Part shown: positions 5,642 through 5,732 of the stretch, piece by piece | Layout: each line of letters starts with the position of its first letter | Numbering within the stretch: position 1 is the first letter of the stretch | Assembly (NCBI GenBank): GCA_016267585.1 | Contig: JACQUT010000254.1 | Coordinates: 1 to 5,732, forward strand | DNA: 5,732 nucleotides | DNA from: Cyanobacteria bacterium NC_groundwater_1444_Ag_S-0.65um_54_12 | GTDB lineage: Bacteria > Cyanobacteriota > Sericytochromatia > S15B-MN24 > VGJW01 | Direction: 5' to 3' | Notes under the pieces: model-generated | The model's input: the letters and a program-made list of their open reading frames with translations, nothing else | Databases searched by the model: none | Told to the model about the DNA's origin: nothing | Translations under genes and position numbers: made by a program

Positions 5642-5732
5642 GACGGATACGCTTTGTGAACTTTCCCACTGCTTAGAAACTGATCTTCCACTATCTCTAT
5701 GTATGGGCAGCTAGCCGCCGAGAGTTTCTGAA

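Noticed and set aside
5163..5714. Plus-strand 183-codon frame opposite the LysM gene
   Set aside because: Its Ser/Ala-rich composition is the expected complement of the coiled-coil gene, and it has no domain.
1..5732. A defence, mobile or biosynthetic system spanning the window
   Set aside because: No transposase, integrase, nuclease, toxin or synthetase motif is visible; three of the four genes are well-known families in separate transcription units.

Overview
The window holds four complete protein genes and no RNA genes, CRISPR array or recognisable insertion sequence. In order: an exported S9-family serine peptidase (97-2007, +), a class I glutamine synthetase glnA (2169-3530, -), an XdhC/CoxI-type molybdoenzyme maturation factor (3735-4565, +), and a LysM plus coiled-coil protein of unknown function (4568 to about 5623, -). 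The gene pairs alternate: convergent, divergent, convergent.

The organism is a bacterium. The Sec-type signal peptide on the peptidase has a Gram-negative-looking AVA cleavage site. The glutamine synthetase is of the short GSI-alpha type (no adenylylation insert, HHEVAVGQHEIDF spacing as in Bacillus), which is seen in Firmicutes, Chloroflexota, Thermotogota and archaea. It is unlike the GSI-beta enzymes of most Proteobacteria and Cyanobacteria. The window also has four copies of the octamer GCGATCGC (the cyanobacterial HIP1 sequence) and excess GATC. That mix does not settle a phylum; Chloroflexota is a reasonable but unproven guess.

Region by region: 1-96 is the promoter and leader of the peptidase, with a good -35/-10 pair and a 7-bp palindrome over the -35. 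2008-2168 is a very GC-rich (about 69%) convergent spacer full of inverted repeats, with three GGATCC sites. 3531-3734 is the divergent control region of glnA and xdhC. It contains a 39-nt near-perfect hairpin in the glnA leader just upstream of its ribosome binding site, and a duplicated CATAAGG before xdhC. The xdhC and LysM genes meet tail to tail with only 2 bp between their stop codons. 5633-5732 is the upstream region of the LysM gene.

The genes look like ordinary chromosomal content and do not form one obvious system. glnA and xdhC, divergent from one control region, could share nitrogen regulation, because XdhC serves xanthine dehydrogenase in purine breakdown; this is inference. The least explained items are the LysM/coiled-coil protein without a signal peptide, the glnA leader hairpin and the GC-rich spacer.
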